From assembly GCA_022360355.1 (NCBI GenBank), contig JAKSCY010000136.1:1-5040 (forward strand): 5,040 bases of DNA, given 5' to 3'. Below the pieces are notes generated by a model. It searched no databases. It worked only from the letters and a program-made list of their open reading frames with translations, and was not told where the DNA came from. Shown piece by piece: positions 1 to 5,040 of this stretch. Source of the DNA: Chlorobiales bacterium (GTDB lineage Bacteria; Bacteroidota; Chlorobiia; Chlorobiales; Chlorobiaceae). How positions within the stretch are numbered: the stretch's first letter is position 1; each line of letters opens with the position of its first letter. The translations under genes were made by a program, and so were the position numbers.

Positions 1-176
1 GCCAACCGGAAGTTAACGTGCGGGTACCCACCGGGACCCGTGATGTTTGCCCTGCGCTCCGATACGGTAACAAACGCAATGAGTCCGCTCCCGTTTTCGG
101 CATGGTCTGGAGCCGTCTGGTGCCGCTTGAGGGTTTCACAGATGCTTATCAGGGCTGTAGTTACAATTCGTGTCAT
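1..176 (-). CDS. Hypothetical protein, N-terminal part (runs off the left edge)
   Basis: An open minus-strand frame starts with ATG at 176-174 and continues without a stop to base 1, giving about 58 residues (beginning MTRIVTTALISICETLK). The frame is also open upstream of this Met, to a stop at 245-243, so a TTG or a more distal start is possible. The ribosome site before the ATG is weak (GGAA). The visible protein has balanced composition: an amphipathic start, then a segment with VTVSERRANITGPGG and YPHVNFRL that looks like globular protein. The two competing plus-strand frames over the same bases (ending at 215 and 231) are rich in Cys, Trp and Arg and lack a good ribosome site, so I prefer the minus strand. 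I do not recognise the family. If correct, the gene is divergent from the operon at 294. Confidence 0.45.
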   Translation of the reverse strand, partial: MTRIVTTALISICETLKRHQTAPDHAENGSGLIAFVTVSERRANITGPGGYPHVNFRL

Positions 177-264
177 ATTTCCGGAGACCGGGGCACTGCT
201 CAACGAAGTAATTGAATCGCGGAATAAGTAAATTAAGGTGTCCTAAAGTAACGGTACTGTTTTT

Positions 265-270
265 TATAAT
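265..270 (+). promoter_or_regulatory. Possible -10 element (TATAAT) for the operon
   Basis: A perfect TATAAT lies in an AT-rich stretch 24 bases before the DUF4282-like gene. Initiation about seven bases downstream would give a leader of roughly 17 bases that still holds the ribosome site. No good TTGACA-like -35 box is found at 16-18 bases spacing (the region reads around CCTAAA), so this rests on the hexamer and its position only. The rest of 177-293 shows no other clear element. Confidence 0.3.
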
Positions 271-280
271 AATCTTTAAA

Positions 281-287
281 AAAGGAG
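281..287 (+). promoter_or_regulatory. Strong ribosome binding site
   Basis: AAAGGAG lies six bases before the ATG at 294. It fixes the start of the small membrane protein gene and marks 294 as a genuine translation start rather than an internal Met. Confidence 0.85.
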
Positions 288-293
288 CTCATT

Positions 294-605
294 ATGGATG
301 CAGGTCGTTTTTTCGGCAAGCTGTTTGATTTTTCGTTCAAGGAGTTTGTGTCACTCCAGATTGTAAAATATCTCTACATTATCGGAATCGTCATGGCGGG
401 TATATCGGCTCTGGGTATGGTAGGCGTCGGGTTTTCTGAAATGCAATATTCATTTATGGGGGGACTGGCGAAGGTGATATTTTCGCCTGTATTTTTTATC
501 CTGATGGTGCTCTTTGCGCGCCTTGTTCTTGAAGCGCTGGTTGCAACATTCCGTATTGCCGAGAATACAACCAGAATACTGGAGATAAAAGAAAAAAATG
601 ACTGA
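294..605 (+). CDS. Small two-helix membrane protein, DUF4282-like
   Basis: This 103-residue protein has a short N-terminal segment rich in Phe and Lys (MDAGRFFGKLFDFSFKEFV). A first hydrophobic helix follows at about residues 22-47, then a short polar turn, a second helix at about 60-86, and a charged C-terminal tail ending IRLEIKEKND-like (ILEIKEKND). The pattern FFxxLFDFSFxxFV, then two helices, then R(L)VLE and FRIAENT before a charged tail, matches what I remember of the DUF4282 family, which has no established function. With two helices and charged residues on both ends, both termini are probably cytoplasmic. The start is supported by AAAGGAG six bases upstream. It is the first gene of the apparent operon, 15 bases before the dehydrogenase gene. 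The family assignment is from memory of the pattern; the membrane topology is read directly. Confidence 0.8.
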   Translation: MDAGRFFGKLFDFSFKEFVSLQIVKYLYIIGIVMAGISALGMVGVGFSEMQYSFMGGLAKVIFSPVFFILMVLFARLVLEALVATFRIAENTTRILEIKEKND

Positions 606-620
606 CGAGAGGATCACCGG

Positions 621-1523
621 ATGGGTAGAGAAAAACGTTGGGATGACCGCTTGATGCTCGATCAGAGCGGCAAGGTCGCTATAGTCACCGGAGCGGGAAG
701 CGGGCTTGGCTTTGAGACCGTACGGACGCTTGCCGGCAAAAATGCAAAGGTGGTTATGGCCGTGCGCAATGCTGCAAGAGGACGCGAAGCGGCGGCAAGG
801 ATAAAAAAGGAGTGTCCCAGGGCGGATGTTGACGTCATGGAGCTTGACCTTGCCGATCTTTCGTCGGTTCGCAAGTTTGCGCAGGATTTCACGAAGCGGT
901 TTTCCCGTCTTGACCTGTTGATCAACAACGCAGGGGTTATGGTTCCGCCTTACGGGAAGACGGTTGACGGTTTTGAGCTGCAGTTCGGCACGAACCACCT
1001 CGGCCACTTTGCTCTAACGGTTTTACTGATCGATATGCTGAAAAATGTTTCAGGAAGCAGAATTGTGACGGTGAGCAGCGGAGCCCATGCTTTCGGGGTG
1101 CTTGATTTTGACGACCTGAACTGGGAAAAACGCAGGTATAACGCTTGGCAGGCATATGGCGACAGTAAACTCGCAAATCTTTATTTTACAAGGGAACTGC
1201 AGCGGCGTCTGGATGAGGAAGGCTCGGATGCGCTTGCCGTGGCCGCTCATCCCGGCTGGGCTGCTACGGAGCTGCAGCGTCATCAGTGGTGGGTTCGTCT
1301 GTTGAACAATTTTTTTGCCCAGCCGGCAGGCATGGGGGCGTTGCCGACGCTTTACGCGGCAACGGCTCCTGATGTTCACGGATCGGAGTATTTCGGCCCT
1401 GACGGCAAAGGCCAGATGCGGGGGTATCCTGTGAAAGTGCAATCAAGCAAACGTTCCCGTGATATGGTTGTCGCATGCAGGTTGTGGGAGGTTTCTGAAG
1501 AAATGACCGGAATCCGGTGGTAG
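621..1523 (+). CDS. Short-chain dehydrogenase/reductase, retinol dehydrogenase/protochlorophyllide reductase-like
   Basis: This 300-residue protein is a complete classical SDR with a Rossmann fold, predicted to be an NAD(P)(H)-dependent cytoplasmic oxidoreductase acting on an alcohol or carbonyl. The cofactor motif TGAGSGLG is at 23-30. Arg49 at the end of the second strand (VMAVRN) favours NADP(H). DLAD is at 76-79, NNAG at 102-105 and the structural Asn is in TNHLGHF (N125). The catalytic serine is in VSSG (152/153), with Tyr179 and Lys183 (YGDSK), and HPGW lies at 210-213. The tetrad is intact. The leading segment RWDDRLMLDQSGKVAIVTG resembles the usual start of the retinol dehydrogenase-like branch, which supports the ATG at 621 (AGAGGA seven bases upstream) over the in-frame ATG at 654. 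The insertion between Ser and Tyr (FDDLNWEKRRYN) is also typical of that branch. The substrate cannot be told from the sequence. Confidence 0.92.
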   Translation: MGREKRWDDRLMLDQSGKVAIVTGAGSGLGFETVRTLAGKNAKVVMAVRNAARGREAAARIKKECPRADVDVMELDLADLSSVRKFAQDFTKRFSRLDLLINNAGVMVPPYGKTVDGFELQFGTNHLGHFALTVLLIDMLKNVSGSRIVTVSSGAHAFGVLDFDDLNWEKRRYNAWQAYGDSKLANLYFTRELQRRLDEEGSDALAVAAHPGWAATELQRHQWWVRLLNNFFAQPAGMGALPTLYAATAPDVHGSEYFGPDGKGQMRGYPVKVQSSKRSRDMVVACRLWEVSEEMTGIRW

Positions 1524-1528
1524 TTTAC

Positions 1529-1535
1529 AAGGAGG
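1529..1535 (+). promoter_or_regulatory. Strong ribosome binding site with short spacer
   Basis: AAGGAGG ends only four bases before the ATG at 1540 and six bases after the dehydrogenase stop codon. It sets the start of the anchored protein, and no other in-frame start is near. Confidence 0.8.
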
Positions 1536-1539
1536 CCGT

Positions 1540-2487
1540 ATGGATAAAAAAAGGTCACTGGTAATAGCAGCAGCAGGTCTGGTGGTGTTGCTGCTGCTGT
1601 TTTTATCCTTTTATATCGGTCGTTACGGAGTTTCGGCTAAACAAGATACTGCAGGGGGAGACATACGACAGAACCTCTCCGATGAATACCGGCAAGAAGT
1701 TGACCGGGCTATAAAGATTGTCGGTGCGCTTGTGACGGACAACATAGCCGGCAGTGGCTTTGCAGGGAGAAGTGAATTCTTTTCTTCCGGGGCACAGCCT
1801 TTGTATTACTACGTGAAGTACAGGGGAGCTTTTCCTGAGAGCACCAGCGTTGCTGTGCGCTGGTACGAAGGGAACAGGGCGATTCAGGAAAAGAGTATCG
1901 TTCTGCAGCATGAGGCGGGTGAAATACTGGATTCCTGCCGTTATAATTTTGAAAGCGGTGTCTACGAGGTCAGACTTCTTGCAGAAGGGGAACAAAAAAA
2001 CAGTGTTATTTTCCAGGTGGTTGACAGGGCGTTGGTGCGGATTGATAACTCGAGCCTGGTTCCGGGGGTTGTCAAGCCGGGAGAAGTGTTGACGGCTACA
2101 GTTGATTACTATCTTCAAAGCTCTGCCGATGAACAGCGAATAACGGTCAGGGAACAGCGTATCGTTCAGCGCAACGGACGTCCTGTTATGGATCCCATTG
2201 TCAGGGACGTGTCAAGGTCGTCAGGGTTTAACAGCAGCACAGCCAGAGTGTATTTGCCTAACAATGTTCAGCCCGGGGACTACGAGATTATTACTATTGT
2301 GAGCAACGGTACGAAGGAGGCAAAAACATCTTCCGGATTTTCTGTTTTCCGGCCTGCTCCCTTGCCGTCGCCGTCGCCTTCACCTGTAACGGCTGCCACT
2401 TCCTACCCAACATCACGCCGGAGCGGAAAAAACGAAATGACACTTGAACAGCTTGACGCTGCATTACAAAAAGTGTACAGGAAATAA
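1540..2487 (+). CDS. Membrane-anchored envelope protein of unknown function
   Basis: This 315-residue protein starts MDKKR and then has a single hydrophobic helix at about 7-27. No lipobox or clear signal peptidase site is present, so it is best read as an N-terminal anchor with the rest in the periplasm. After a helical stretch (about 45-68) come two beta-rich regions. The first (about 85-162) has alternating strands with VAVRWYEGNRAI and SGVYEVRLLAEG, a pattern seen in Ig-like or beta-sandwich domains. The second (about 163-270) includes VKPGEVLTATVDYYL and NVQPGDYEIITIVSNG and looks like another sandwich. A Pro/Ser linker (about 272-282) leads to a basic stretch and a short helical C terminus (TLEQLDAALQKVYRK). 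The only cysteine is Cys133. I do not recognise the family. It may bind another envelope component or glycan; that is inference from fold pattern only. Its stop touches the recD2 start. Confidence 0.85.
   Translation: MDKKRSLVIAAAGLVVLLLLFLSFYIGRYGVSAKQDTAGGDIRQNLSDEYRQEVDRAIKIVGALVTDNIAGSGFAGRSEFFSSGAQPLYYYVKYRGAFPESTSVAVRWYEGNRAIQEKSIVLQHEAGEILDSCRYNFESGVYEVRLLAEGEQKNSVIFQVVDRALVRIDNSSLVPGVVKPGEVLTATVDYYLQSSADEQRITVREQRIVQRNGRPVMDPIVRDVSRSSGFNSSTARVYLPNNVQPGDYEIITIVSNGTKEAKTSSGFSVFRPAPLPSPSPSPVTAATSYPTSRRSGKNEMTLEQLDAALQKVYRK
1563..1604 (+). terminator. Intragenic terminator-like hairpin with T tract
   Basis: AGCAGCAGCA (1566-1575) is exactly complementary to TGCTGCTGCT (1589-1598). Flanking A-U and G-U pairs extend the stem in RNA to about 14 pairs with an 11-base loop. 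Five T residues (1600-1604) follow at once. This is the shape of a Rho-independent terminator, but it sits inside codons 8-22 of the anchored-protein gene. The repeat arises from GCA alanine codons and CTG leucine codons of the membrane helix, so it may be a by-product of composition. Ribosomes translating the gene would disrupt it. Confidence 0.35.
2365..2382 (+). repeat. Short tandem repeat encoding Pro-Ser linker
   Basis: Three hexamer units (CCGTCG, CCGTCG, CCTTCA) encode PSPSPS in the linker near residues 276-281 of the anchored protein. Such repeats can change length by slippage without breaking the frame. Confidence 0.7.
2479..2482 (+). promoter_or_regulatory. Ribosome site for recD2 inside the upstream gene
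   Basis: AGGA lies five bases before the ATG at 2488 and eleven before the alternative ATG at 2494, so 2488 is preferred. The site overlaps the last codons of the anchored-protein gene, which suggests translational coupling. Confidence 0.6.
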
Positions 2488-4680
2488 ATGCCAATGCAAG
2501 AGCCCCTGTCGGCTGACCCGAAAACAGAACGTCTTTCAGGCGCAGTTGAGAGAGTTGTCTTTCACAGTGACGAATCCGGTTTTACCGTGCTTCGTACCCG
2601 GGTAAGGGGCAGCCGCGAACCGGTAACGGTGACAGGGTATCTTGCTGCTGTTGCACCGGGCGAGTTTGTGGAGTGCATCGGTGAATGGAGCAATGACCGG
2701 ACGTACGGATTGCAGTTCAAGGCAAAAGAACTGGCGGTAGTTCCTCCTGCCACGACGGAGGGGATTGAAAAATACCTTGCTTCAGGGATGGTCAAGGGTA
2801 TAGGGCAGCATTTCGCCAAAGTGCTTGTAAAGGCTTTTGGGAAGGATGTTTTTTCGGTGATCGAGAACGAGCCGAAGAAATTGCGCTCACTGCCGGGGAT
2901 CGGGAAAAAACGCACGGAAATGATAATTGGTGCGTGGCAGGAGCAACAGGTGGTGAGAGATATCATGGTGTTTCTGCAGTCCCACGGTGTAGGTACTGCC
3001 AGAGCGGTGAGAATCTATAAAACATACGGTGACCAGGCGATTACTATCGTCAGCAGCAATCCTTACCGGCTGGTGCTTGATATTCAGGGCATAGGGTTCA
3101 AGACAGCGGACACCATCGCTGCGAAACTGGGGACACTTTCGGATTCGCCGGTTCGCGCACGTGCGGGAGTGCGCCATGTATTGCAGGAGATTTCCAGCGA
3201 AGGGCATTGTGCTGCAACAAGGGAACGGCTTACCGCCGATGCTATGGAGCTACTCGGTGTTTCTGAACAGGTTGTTGAGAGGGCGATAAAGGAAGAGATA
3301 GTAGACAGCGGACTTGTCCAAGACGAGATAAACGGTACACCCTGCCTCTACCTTGCGTCGCTTTACAGGGCGGAGAGCAGTGTGGCGGCTTCTGTCCGGA
3401 GACTGAACAACGGCGAGCCTCCCTGGGGGATTACCGATGTGGAAGAAGCGGCAGGTATGGTTGAAACTCTGACCGGTCTCTCTCTTTCAGCGTCCCAGGA
3501 GGAAGCTTTGAAAGTTGCGCTTGCAAGCAAGTTTCTTGTGATTACCGGAGGCCCCGGCGTGGGTAAGACCACTCTGGTAAACGCGATCCTGAGGATTGTT
3601 CGTTTTAAAAAGCTCAAAGTTGCTTTATGTGCGCCTACCGGCAGGGCGGCAAAAAGACTTTCCGAATCAACAGGTTTCGAGGCGAAAACCATTCATCGTT
3701 TGCTGGAGTTTGAGCCCCGCTCTTTTGACTTTAAACATGGCAGGGATAATCCTCTTGCCACAGACCTTGTTGTTGTTGACGAATCCTCGATGATCGATGT
3801 GCTGCTCATGAGCAAGCTGCTTGCCGCCGTGCCGGACAGCGCGGCACTGATACTGGTGGGAGATGCCGACCAGCTCCCTTCCGTAGGACCGGGTGCTGTT
3901 CTTGAGGATGTGATAGCGTCGAACGTTGTTCCTGTTGTCAGGCTGACCGAGATTTTCCGGCAGGCCGCAGAGTCGAGAATCATCATAAACGCCCACAGGA
4001 TCAACAGGGGCGAAATGCCGCTCAATCAGGAGGGTAAAGGGCTTACGGATTTCTATTTTGTTCCTGCGGGAGAGCCTGAAGATATACGAATGAAGCTGCT
4101 GGAAGTTGTACTGAAGCGCATTCCTGTGAAGTTCGGTTTCGATCCTGTCAAGGATATTCAGGTGCTTACTCCGATGAACCGCGGAGGACTTGGGACGAAT
4201 GCGCTGAATACGGCACTGCAGAAAGAACTGAACCTGAAAAGTGGCAGCGGCGTTACCCGTTTCGGGACAAATTATTCAGAAGGCGACAAGGTTATCCAAC
4301 TGGTCAACAACTATGACAAAGAGGTGTTCAACGGGGATATCGGGGTGATCGCATCGATAAATGAAGAAGATAAGGTGGTGACCGTTGATTTTGACAGGCG
4401 GTATGTTGAATATGAGTTCGGGGAGCTTGATGAGCTCGCGCTCGCTTATGCGACCAGCATCCACAAGAGCCAGGGTTCGGAATATCCGGCGGTTGTTATT
4501 CCACTCGCGATGCAGCATTATATGCTTCTCCAGCGGAACCTGCTTTACACGGCGGTGACTCGAGGAAGAAAGCTGGTTATGATCATTGGCCAGACCAAAG
4601 CACTTGGTATGGCTGTCAGAAACAGGGCTGCTTCAGGAAGATTGACCAATCTGGCGGATAAGATACGTAAAGAGTATTAA
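2488..4680 (+). CDS. recD2: RecD2-type ATP-dependent DNA helicase (RecD/TraA family, SF1B)
   Basis: This 730-residue protein has the full length and order of RecD2, the 5'-3' DNA helicase that works without RecB and RecC in DNA repair and replication-fork upkeep. The N-terminal region (about 15-85) is an OB-like domain. Helix-hairpin-helix segments follow at about 99-120, 134-146 (LPGIGKKR) and 199-212 (IQGIGFKTADTI). The motor has Walker A GGPGVGKT (354-361), CAPTGRAAKR (381-390), Walker B VVVDESSM (428-435), LVGDADQLPSVGPG (456-469), LTEIFRQ with Arg491 (486-492), a region around FNGDIGV (614-620) in the SH3-like insert, TSIHKSQGSEY (656-666) and YTAVTRGRK (687-695). All key helicase residues are present. 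The start at 2488 directly abuts the upstream stop. No recB or recC homologue is in the window. The gene symbol follows family usage; the activity is inferred from the motifs. Confidence 0.95.
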   Translation: MPMQEPLSADPKTERLSGAVERVVFHSDESGFTVLRTRVRGSREPVTVTGYLAAVAPGEFVECIGEWSNDRTYGLQFKAKELAVVPPATTEGIEKYLASGMVKGIGQHFAKVLVKAFGKDVFSVIENEPKKLRSLPGIGKKRTEMIIGAWQEQQVVRDIMVFLQSHGVGTARAVRIYKTYGDQAITIVSSNPYRLVLDIQGIGFKTADTIAAKLGTLSDSPVRARAGVRHVLQEISSEGHCAATRERLTADAMELLGVSEQVVERAIKEEIVDSGLVQDEINGTPCLYLASLYRAESSVAASVRRLNNGEPPWGITDVEEAAGMVETLTGLSLSASQEEALKVALASKFLVITGGPGVGKTTLVNAILRIVRFKKLKVALCAPTGRAAKRLSESTGFEAKTIHRLLEFEPRSFDFKHGRDNPLATDLVVVDESSMIDVLLMSKLLAAVPDSAALILVGDADQLPSVGPGAVLEDVIASNVVPVVRLTEIFRQAAESRIIINAHRINRGEMPLNQEGKGLTDFYFVPAGEPEDIRMKLLEVVLKRIPVKFGFDPVKDIQVLTPMNRGGLGTNALNTALQKELNLKSGSGVTRFGTNYSEGDKVIQLVNNYDKEVFNGDIGVIASINEEDKVVTVDFDRRYVEYEFGELDELALAYATSIHKSQGSEYPAVVIPLAMQHYMLLQRNLLYTAVTRGRKLVMIIGQTKALGMAVRNRAASGRLTNLADKIRKEY

Positions 4681-4693
4681 CGGCACTCTTCGT
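4665..4693. terminator. Weak inverted repeat over the convergent stop codons
   Basis: AAGAGT (4670-4675) pairs with ACTCTT (4685-4690) around a nine-base loop that holds both stop codons. ACG (4665-4667) can pair with CGT (4691-4693) past a two-base bulge. Because it is symmetric it could serve both genes, but neither side has a proper T tract, so terminator function is doubtful. Confidence 0.2.
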
Positions 4694-5040
4694 TATCGAT
4701 GTTCCGGCAGGTTTCATCGGGAAACTCGATCTCTACAGTCGAGTGATAGATGCCGTGTTTTTTTACCAGATCATGCATGATCTGTTTTACAAGGCCGTAC
4801 TCCTTCGGGTCAAGCTCTTTGTCCACTTCGAGATGGACGGAAAAAACCGTATGCTGTCCGTCCATGGACCAGAGGTGTGCATGGTGAGCTGCATTTACAT
4901 GTTCGATTCCGGTGATTTCCTCCACGATTGATGCAATATCGATATTTTCCGGAGCGGCTTGCAGAATTATGGGCACCATTTTTCTGAGATTTTTAATCAC
5001 ACCATAAAGGATATAAAACGTAATGGCGATGGCAAGCAGC
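4677..5040 (-). CDS. Cation diffusion facilitator family metal transporter, C-terminal part
   Basis: This frame enters from the right edge and ends at TAA (4679-4677); 120 residues are visible and the N-terminal membrane part lies outside the window. The visible part begins with the end of the last transmembrane helix (LLAIAITFYILYG). The linker VIKNLRKMVPIILQAAPENID follows, then the cytoplasmic ferredoxin-like domain with IVEEITGIEHVNAAHHAHLW and the strand QHTVFSVHLEVD. The PxxID turn, the HxHxW motif and the His residues at visible positions 52, 53, 55, 63 and 69 are typical of CDF (CzcD/ZitB/FieF-like) proteins, which export Zn2+, Co2+, Fe2+ or Mn2+ in exchange for protons. The tail carries Cys111 and Cys119, possible extra metal ligands. 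The GTG at 5000 is internal, because the frame continues upstream as membrane helix. The metal cannot be decided without the transmembrane site. Confidence 0.9.
   Translation of the reverse strand, partial: LLAIAITFYILYGVIKNLRKMVPIILQAAPENIDIASIVEEITGIEHVNAAHHAHLWSMDGQHTVFSVHLEVDKELDPKEYGLVKQIMHDLVKKHGIYHSTVEIEFPDETCRNIDNEECR

Larger units (their letters stand above)
294..4680 (+). other. Probable four-gene operon
   Basis: Four genes on the same strand are separated by 15, 16 and 0 bases, each with a ribosome site, and no convincing intergenic terminator lies between them. Cotranscription is inferred from spacing only. The products (membrane protein, oxidoreductase, anchored envelope protein, DNA helicase) do not form a known pathway, so a shared job is not implied. 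The hairpin at 1563-1604 could make the last two genes less expressed than the first two. Confidence 0.65.

Noticed and set aside
21..41. Inverted repeat around GGGTACCC and ACCCG as an operator
   Set aside because: Short GC-rich stem inside probable coding sequence, far from the likely promoter region.
18..231. Two plus-strand frames (18-215 and 40-231) as small genes
   Set aside because: Both are rich in Cys, Trp and Arg, lack a ribosome site and overlap each other; they look like shadows of the minus-strand frame.
450..1007. Minus-strand open frame of 185 codons
   Set aside because: It spans the end of the DUF4282-like gene and the start of the dehydrogenase gene, both strongly supported, and its product is low-complexity and basic like an antisense shadow.
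1506..1518. Palindrome ACCGG-AAT-CCGGT just before the dehydrogenase stop codon as a terminator
   Set aside because: Only five pairs with a three-base loop and no following T tract; it lies in coding sequence.
1603..2118. Minus-strand open frame of 171 codons inside the anchored-protein gene
   Set aside because: No ribosome site and no recognisable protein pattern, and the plus-strand gene is coherent over its whole length.
2488..4680. RecD subunit of RecBCD, or a conjugative TraA relaxase-helicase
   Set aside because: At 730 residues with an OB-like N terminus and helix-hairpin-helix segments it fits RecD2. No recB or recC is present in the window and there is no relaxase domain.
4743..4931. 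Plus-strand open frame of 62 codons downstream of recD2
   Set aside because: It lies antisense to the clearly recognisable metal-transporter domain and has no ribosome site.

Overview
The window looks like an ordinary chromosomal stretch of a Gram-negative bacterium of middling GC (about half by eye). There are no rRNA or tRNA genes, CRISPR repeats or transposase genes. Lineage is only a guess: the codon style, the strong AAGGAG-type ribosome sites and the combination of a DUF4282 protein, a retinol-dehydrogenase-like SDR and RecD2 would fit a green sulfur bacterium (Chlorobiota) or a related anaerobe, but nothing here is diagnostic.

Layout. At the left edge (1-176) the best reading is the 5' part of a minus-strand gene running out of the window; its product is not recognised. 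Bases 177-293 then form an AT-rich, probably divergent intergenic region with a TATAAT-like hexamer and a strong ribosome site. From 294 to 4680 four plus-strand genes are packed with gaps of 15, 16 and 0 bases, as in one operon. They are a small two-helix membrane protein (DUF4282-like), a short-chain dehydrogenase/reductase, a membrane-anchored protein with a periplasmic beta-rich region of unknown function, and a full-length RecD2-type DNA helicase. At 4677-5040 the C-terminal third of a cation diffusion facilitator (metal efflux) gene is read in the opposite direction. It meets recD2 tail to tail, and the two stop codons share the palindrome TTAA.

How the genes work together. No single pathway links the four operon genes. 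RecD2 acts on DNA in the cytoplasm, the SDR reduces or oxidises an unknown carbonyl/alcohol, and two genes encode envelope proteins. The grouping may be only a shared transcript. The most noteworthy points are a terminator-like hairpin with a T tract inside the start of the anchored-protein gene, the zero-gap in-frame junction between that gene and recD2, the shared-stop convergent junction, and the left-edge gene. I see no clear sign of a new defence or mobile system.
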